64,000 nt of DNA from positions 83,332 through 147,331 of the forward strand of contig NZ_RCIQ01000011.1 in the NCBI RefSeq assembly GCF_004000255.1, in the 5' to 3' direction. This DNA comes from Nioella ostreopsis (GTDB lineage: Bacteria; Pseudomonadota; Alphaproteobacteria; Rhodobacterales; Rhodobacteraceae). The stretch's first letter is position 1. Each line of letters opens with the position of its first letter. Shown here piece by piece: positions 60,812 to 64,000 of this stretch. Below the pieces are notes generated by a model that was not told the origin of the DNA, did no database searches, and saw only the letters and a list, made by a program, of their open reading frames with translations. The position numbers and the translations under genes are program-made.

Positions 60812-60854
60812 GAAAAAAGGAACTGCCGCTGCCCACCACAGCGCGCAGCGGCAG
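60812..60854 (-). terminator. Intrinsic terminator in the leader of the DDAH-family gene
   Basis: On the minus strand a perfect 9-bp stem (60846-60854 with 60823-60831) and 14-base loop is followed by TTCCTTTTTTCT. No minus-strand gene ends just upstream; mtaB stops 676 bases away with another gene between. It lies 58 bases before the next start codon. The rest of the 195-base gap shows nothing else clear. Confidence 0.75.
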
Positions 60855-60948
60855 CGCCGACAGAGAGAGGGACAGGCGGCTTGCCGTTGACCCACGAAAC
60901 ACCTTCGCCCACTGTCGACCGGATGCTGTCCGCGCCACGGGGGAAGAG

Positions 60949-61521
60949 GTGACGCCCACGATCCCGAACCTGATGACACTCTACAGGCTGGCGGCCGCCC
61001 CCGCCGCGGCGGGGCTGGCGCTGGCCGGTTTCAGGGACGCCTTCTTCGCCGTGATCGTGATCAGCCTGCTCAGCGATCTGCTGGATGGCCCGATTGCCCG
61101 CTGGTTGAAGCAGGAGTCGAGCGATGGCGCCTGGCTCGACACGATCGCGGACGGGGGCACGGTGCTGGCCGGTCTGCTTGGGGTCTACCTGTTCGAAGGC
61201 GACAGCATCAGGCCCGATATGGCCTGGCTTCTCGCCTTTCTCGCCAGCTATGCCGGGGCCGCCGGCCTGTCTCTGATAAAATTCGGGGGGCTTCCCGCCT
61301 TTCACCTCTATTCATCGAAACTGGCGGCGGTCGGATCGGGCGTGTTCTTCGTCTGGCTCTTCGTGCTGGGATATTCGCAAGCGGTGTTCATCGCCGCGAT
61401 CTGCCTCGGGATCGTGGCGAATGCGGAATCGATGCTGGTGAGCCTGCTGATCAAGCGCCTGCGCACGGATATCCATTCGGTGTTCCGATTGACCCGGACG
61501 CACGGGGATCGCGGGGCCTGA
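60949..61521 (+). CDS. CDP-alcohol phosphatidyltransferase family protein
   Basis: The product has 190 residues with six spans. The active-site motif is complete: DLLDGPIARWLKQE, then DGAWLDTIAD (DGxxARx8GxxxDxxxD). Such enzymes make phospholipids from CDP-diacylglycerol and an alcohol, for example phosphatidylglycerophosphate; this one is a branch of unknown substrate. The start GTG at 60949 keeps the full N-terminal TIPNLMTLYRL; a start at ATG 60973 is possible. It is convergent with mtaB. Confidence 0.85.
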   Translation: MTPTIPNLMTLYRLAAAPAAAGLALAGFRDAFFAVIVISLLSDLLDGPIARWLKQESSDGAWLDTIADGGTVLAGLLGVYLFEGDSIRPDMAWLLAFLASYAGAAGLSLIKFGGLPAFHLYSSKLAAVGSGVFFVWLFVLGYSQAVFIAAICLGIVANAESMLVSLLIKRLRTDIHSVFRLTRTHGDRGA

Positions 61522-61530
61522 CGCGGCGCC

Positions 61531-62793
61531 TCAGACCGTCAGCCGGGTGCCGTCAACCCCGGCAATCAGCGCCTCAACGATCTGTCCCTCGGGCTGCGGA
61601 GTGAGGAAGGTGACCTCGGTGAACTGTTCGGTCCGGCCCATGTGGGGGTTTTCGAGCAGCACCCGGTGCATACGCCCGACCTGCGCGGAAAGATGCGTGG
61701 CGACCTGCCGCTCCCCCGCCGCACGCAGCCGTGCCGCGCGATCCTTGATCACGTTGCCATTCACCTGATTGGGAATGCGCGCCGCAGGGGTGCCGGGGCG
61801 TTTCGAGTAAGGGAAGACGTGCAGCCAGGTCAGGTCGCACTCCGCCACCAGCTTCAGCGAGTTCTCGAAATGAGCCTCGGTCTCGGTCGGGAAACCCGCG
61901 ATGATATCGGCGCCGAAGGTCATTTCCGGGCGCAGGCGCTGCGCCTCTTCGCAGAAGCGGATGGCATCGTCGCGCAGGTGACGCCGGGCCATGCGCTTCA
62001 GGATCAGGTCGTCGCCATGTTGAAGCGACAGGTGCAGATGCGGCATCAGGCGCGGTTCCGTCGCGATGGCCTGCATCAGGTTTTCGTCCGCCTCGATGGA
62101 GTCGATGGAGGAGATGCGCAGGCGCGGCAGGTCCGGCACCAGCCTGAGGATGCGCATGACCAGATCACCAAGGCGCGGGGTCGAGGGCAGATCCGCGCCC
62201 CAGCTTGTCAGGTCAACCCCGGTCAGCACCACCTCGTTATAGCCCCGATCCACCAGCCGCTTGATCTGGTCCACCACCACGCCCGCAGGGACCGAGCGTG
62301 AGTTGCCGCGCCCATAGGGGATGATGCAGAAGGTGCAGCGATGGTCGCACCCGTTCTGAACTTGCACATAAGCGCGCGACCGGGTGCCGAACCCGTCGAT
62401 CAGGTGGCCCGCCGTTTCGGTGACCGACATGATGTCATCGACCATGACCTTCTCGGTCTGACCGATGAAGTCACCCGCGATACCCGCCCATGTCTCCGGC
62501 TGCATCTTCTCGGTATTGCCGATCACGAGATCGACCTCATTCATCGCCTTGAACGTCTCGGGCTCCGTCTGTGCGGCGCAGCCGGTGACGATGATCTTCG
62601 CCTCCGGGTTGTCACGCCGCAGCTTGCGGATTTCCTGGCGCGCTTTCCGCACCGCCTCGGCCGTCACCGCGCAGGTGTTGACCACCACGGCATTCTCCAC
62701 CCCGGCCTGATCGCTCAGCGCCTTCATCGCCTCGGTTTCATAGGCGTTGAGCCGACAGCCGAGCGTGTGGAAAACGGGGGGCTTGATGGACAT
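61531..62793 (-). CDS. mtaB: tRNA t6A37 C2-methylthiotransferase
   Basis: The product has 420 residues. MtaB adds a methylthio group to t6A37 of tRNAs that read ANN codons. The N-terminal cluster site has Cys in LGCRLNAYE, NTCAVTAEA and GCAAQT. The radical-SAM motif CDHRCTFC is followed by IIPYGRGNSRS, and a C-terminal TRAM domain (TEVTFLTPQPEG) ends the protein. It overlaps the dapF stop by 1 base, so the two are co-transcribed. Confidence 0.95.
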   Translation of the reverse strand: MSIKPPVFHTLGCRLNAYETEAMKALSDQAGVENAVVVNTCAVTAEAVRKARQEIRKLRRDNPEAKIIVTGCAAQTEPETFKAMNEVDLVIGNTEKMQPETWAGIAGDFIGQTEKVMVDDIMSVTETAGHLIDGFGTRSRAYVQVQNGCDHRCTFCIIPYGRGNSRSVPAGVVVDQIKRLVDRGYNEVVLTGVDLTSWGADLPSTPRLGDLVMRILRLVPDLPRLRISSIDSIEADENLMQAIATEPRLMPHLHLSLQHGDDLILKRMARRHLRDDAIRFCEEAQRLRPEMTFGADIIAGFPTETEAHFENSLKLVAECDLTWLHVFPYSKRPGTPAARIPNQVNGNVIKDRAARLRAAGERQVATHLSAQVGRMHRVLLENPHMGRTEQFTEVTFLTPQPEGQIVEALIAGVDGTRLTV

Positions 62794-63629
62794 CAGAGCG
62801 CCGACAGGAAATCCGGCGTCAGCACGGCGTCGAAGACATGGGCCGTCGGCCCCGTCATCCAGACGCCATCCTCGCGCCAGTCGATATGGATGGTGCCACC
62901 GTCGAGCTCGATGGTGACGGTGCGCCCGGTCAGCCCCCGGCGCGCGGCGGCAACCGCTGTGGCGCAGGACGAGGAGCCAGAGGCCAGAGTCACCCCCACA
63001 CCGCGCTCCCAGACCCGCATCCGCAGATGATCCGGCCCGATCACATGGGCAAACTGCACATTGGTGCGTTCGGGGTAGAGCGGGTGATGTTCGATCTCGG
63101 CCCCGCGCGCGGACAGGTCCACCGCCTCGGCATCATCCACGAAGAACGTGCAATGCGGGTTGCCCATGCCGGTCGCGGTCGGCGACCCGTCAATCGGCAG
63201 CTTCAGCGTATCCATCTGATGGGCCAGGGGGATGTCCTGCCAGTCGAGCTGCGGAGCGCCCATATTGACCGAGGTCAGCCCGTTACCCGCATCCAGCGCT
63301 TCCAGCAGCCCCCGCTCGGTGCGGATCGTCAGGGCGCGCTTCCCAGTGCGCCCCATCTCATACCGCGCCACGCAGCGGGTGGCATTGCCACAGGCCCCGG
63401 CGGTAGAGCCATCGGCGTTGTAGAAGATCAGCGACAGGTCCGCCCCGTCATCGGAATGAATCACCGCAAGCTGATCGAATCCCACCCCCCGATGACGATC
63501 CGCCAAAGCAGCCGCCAACGGCGCAGTCATCGACACCGGAGCTTCCCGAGCGTCGATCACCACGAAGTCATTGCCAAGCCCATGCATTTTCATGAAGGGC
63601 AGGCCGGTTATGGGTCCGTTTTCCACCAT
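62793..63629 (-). CDS. dapF: Diaminopimelate epimerase
   Basis: The product has 278 residues. It turns LL- into meso-diaminopimelate for peptidoglycan and lysine. Marks are [14 protein letters not shown] at the start, the first catalytic Cys in GACGNATRC and the second in [10 protein letters not shown] chose ATG 63629; an ATG at 63671 would add 14 residues without likeness, and an internal ATG at MKMHGLG is possible. dapF-mtaB order is common in alphaproteobacteria. Confidence 0.95.
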   Translation of the reverse strand: MVENGPITGLPFMKMHGLGNDFVVIDAREAPVSMTAPLAAALADRHRGVGFDQLAVIHSDDGADLSLIFYNADGSTAGACGNATRCVARYEMGRTGKRALTIRTERGLLEALDAGNGLTSVNMGAPQLDWQDIPLAHQMDTLKLPIDGSPTATGMGNPHCTFFVDDAEAVDLSARGAEIEHHPLYPERTNVQFAHVIGPDHLRMRVWERGVGVTLASGSSSCATAVAAARRGLTGRTVTIELDGGTIHIDWREDGVWMTGPTAHVFDAVLTPDFLSAL

Positions 63630-63686
63630 GCGCGGGCATATACGCCTTCCCCGGACGATTTGAAATCCCAAAGGGCAGATTTCTGC

Positions 63687-63715
63687 TTGACGCCCAAGAG
63701 ACAGGCCAATAGAGA
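63687..63715 (+). promoter_or_regulatory. Candidate promoter of tRNA-Lys
   Basis: TTGACG (63687-63692) and TAGAGA (63710-63715) are 17 bases apart and end 45 bases before the mature tRNA. Alphaproteobacterial RpoD sites have a strong TTGAC block and a looser -10, as here. Confidence 0.45.
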
Positions 63716-63760
63716 AGCCGCCTGTAGCGGGGTCGCAGGGCTCTTGTGCTACATCAGAGT

Positions 63761-63836
63761 GGGCCGTTAGCTCAGTTGGTAGAGCAACTGACTTTTAATC
63801 AGTGGGTCGCAGGTTCGAATCCTGCACGGCTCACCA
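63761..63836 (+). tRNA. tRNA-Lys (anticodon UUU)
   Basis: The cloverleaf is complete with CCA encoded at 63834-63836. The acceptor stem GGGCCGT pairs with ACGGCTC, the anticodon stem ACTGA pairs with TCAGT around the loop CTTTTAA (anticodon TTT), and the T-loop has GTTCGAATC. D-loop AGCTCAGTTGGTAGAGC is standard. Confidence 0.97.
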
Positions 63837-64000
63837 CTGAAATCAAAAACTTAGCTGCAGGAACTCGATGCACTCCTTTGCGTGGGTAAGCACAGGGTAA
63901 GCAGCGGTTCTCGAAGATCGTTTGATTTTGCCTGCCGGTCGGGCAAGCTCCCGAGTGTTAGGGAGAGTACCATGGTGGCTGGCCTGATCTGACTGGTCCG
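63837..64000. other. Sequence after tRNA-Lys, nothing recognised
   Basis: This stretch is more AT-rich than the window average at first and contains the near-repeat GGGTAAGCAC / GGGTAAGCAG at about 63883-63903. No open frame of note starts here. A tRNA 3' end is a common integration site, but no integrase or repeat of the tRNA end is visible before the window stops. Confidence 0.3.

Overview
This 64 kb, GC-rich window looks like chromosome of an alphaproteobacterium of the order Rhodobacterales (Roseobacter group). Supporting signs are a petABC (fbcFBC) operon of Rhodobacter type, a NaVBac-type sodium channel like those known from roseobacters, a Hint-domain protein beside an HlyC-type acyltransferase, a RibH2-type lumazine synthase behind an FMN riboswitch, and a DmdA-like GcvT-family protein. 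No rRNA, CRISPR array, prophage or intact insertion sequence was found. One tRNA-Lys lies at the right edge.

Layout. 1-10 kb: housekeeping and stress genes (GNAT, molybdopterin-binding protein, sfsA, LysR/SDR pair, secreted polysaccharide lyase-like protein, MscS channel, map, methyltransferase, radC, exported msrA). 10-18.4 kb: an 11-bp tandem repeat array before a sulfotransferase gene, a secreted DUF7282 protein, the Hint/HlyC pair, an SCP2 protein, argG with its terminator, ilvA, and a divergent Hpt / REC-PP2C signalling pair. 18.4-29 kb: NUDIX, hslO, CoA pyrophosphatase, cca, LysE, two paired ABC exporters, VOC protein, 23S-type m5U RNA methyltransferase, sodium channel and GNAT. Several neighbours here overlap by a few bases.

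28.9-35.9 kb is less stable ground. It holds decayed remnants of a sugar-acid pathway (enolase-superfamily dehydratase tail plus an internally deleted semialdehyde dehydrogenase), a DUF1868 2H-phosphoesterase, a PotFGHI/Fbp-like ABC importer with a divergent ROK regulator, and a probable IS5-type transposase scrap. 35.9-48.2 kb is the most interesting accessory locus. An Opp/Dpp-type importer (Tat-exported binding protein, two permeases, fused double ATPase) is mixed with a DmdA-like methyltransferase, a DmdB-like acyl-CoA ligase, two ester/amide hydrolases, an SDR dehydrogenase and a LysR regulator. ATAAC/GTTAT motifs recur at three of its promoters. I infer a pathway that imports a methylated or esterified compound, activates it with CoA and demethylates it to tetrahydrofolate.

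48.4-51.9 kb is a second 11-bp repeat array, a TPP riboswitch and thiBPQ, with a hairpin that hides the thiB ribosome binding site. 51.9-54.7 kb is the cytochrome bc1 operon. 54.9-64 kb holds GNAT, GST, a frameshifted paiB, the FMN riboswitch with ribH2, DMT and MFS transporters, a DDAH-family hydrolase with a terminator in its leader, a CDP-alcohol phosphatidyltransferase, mtaB-dapF and tRNA-Lys(UUU).
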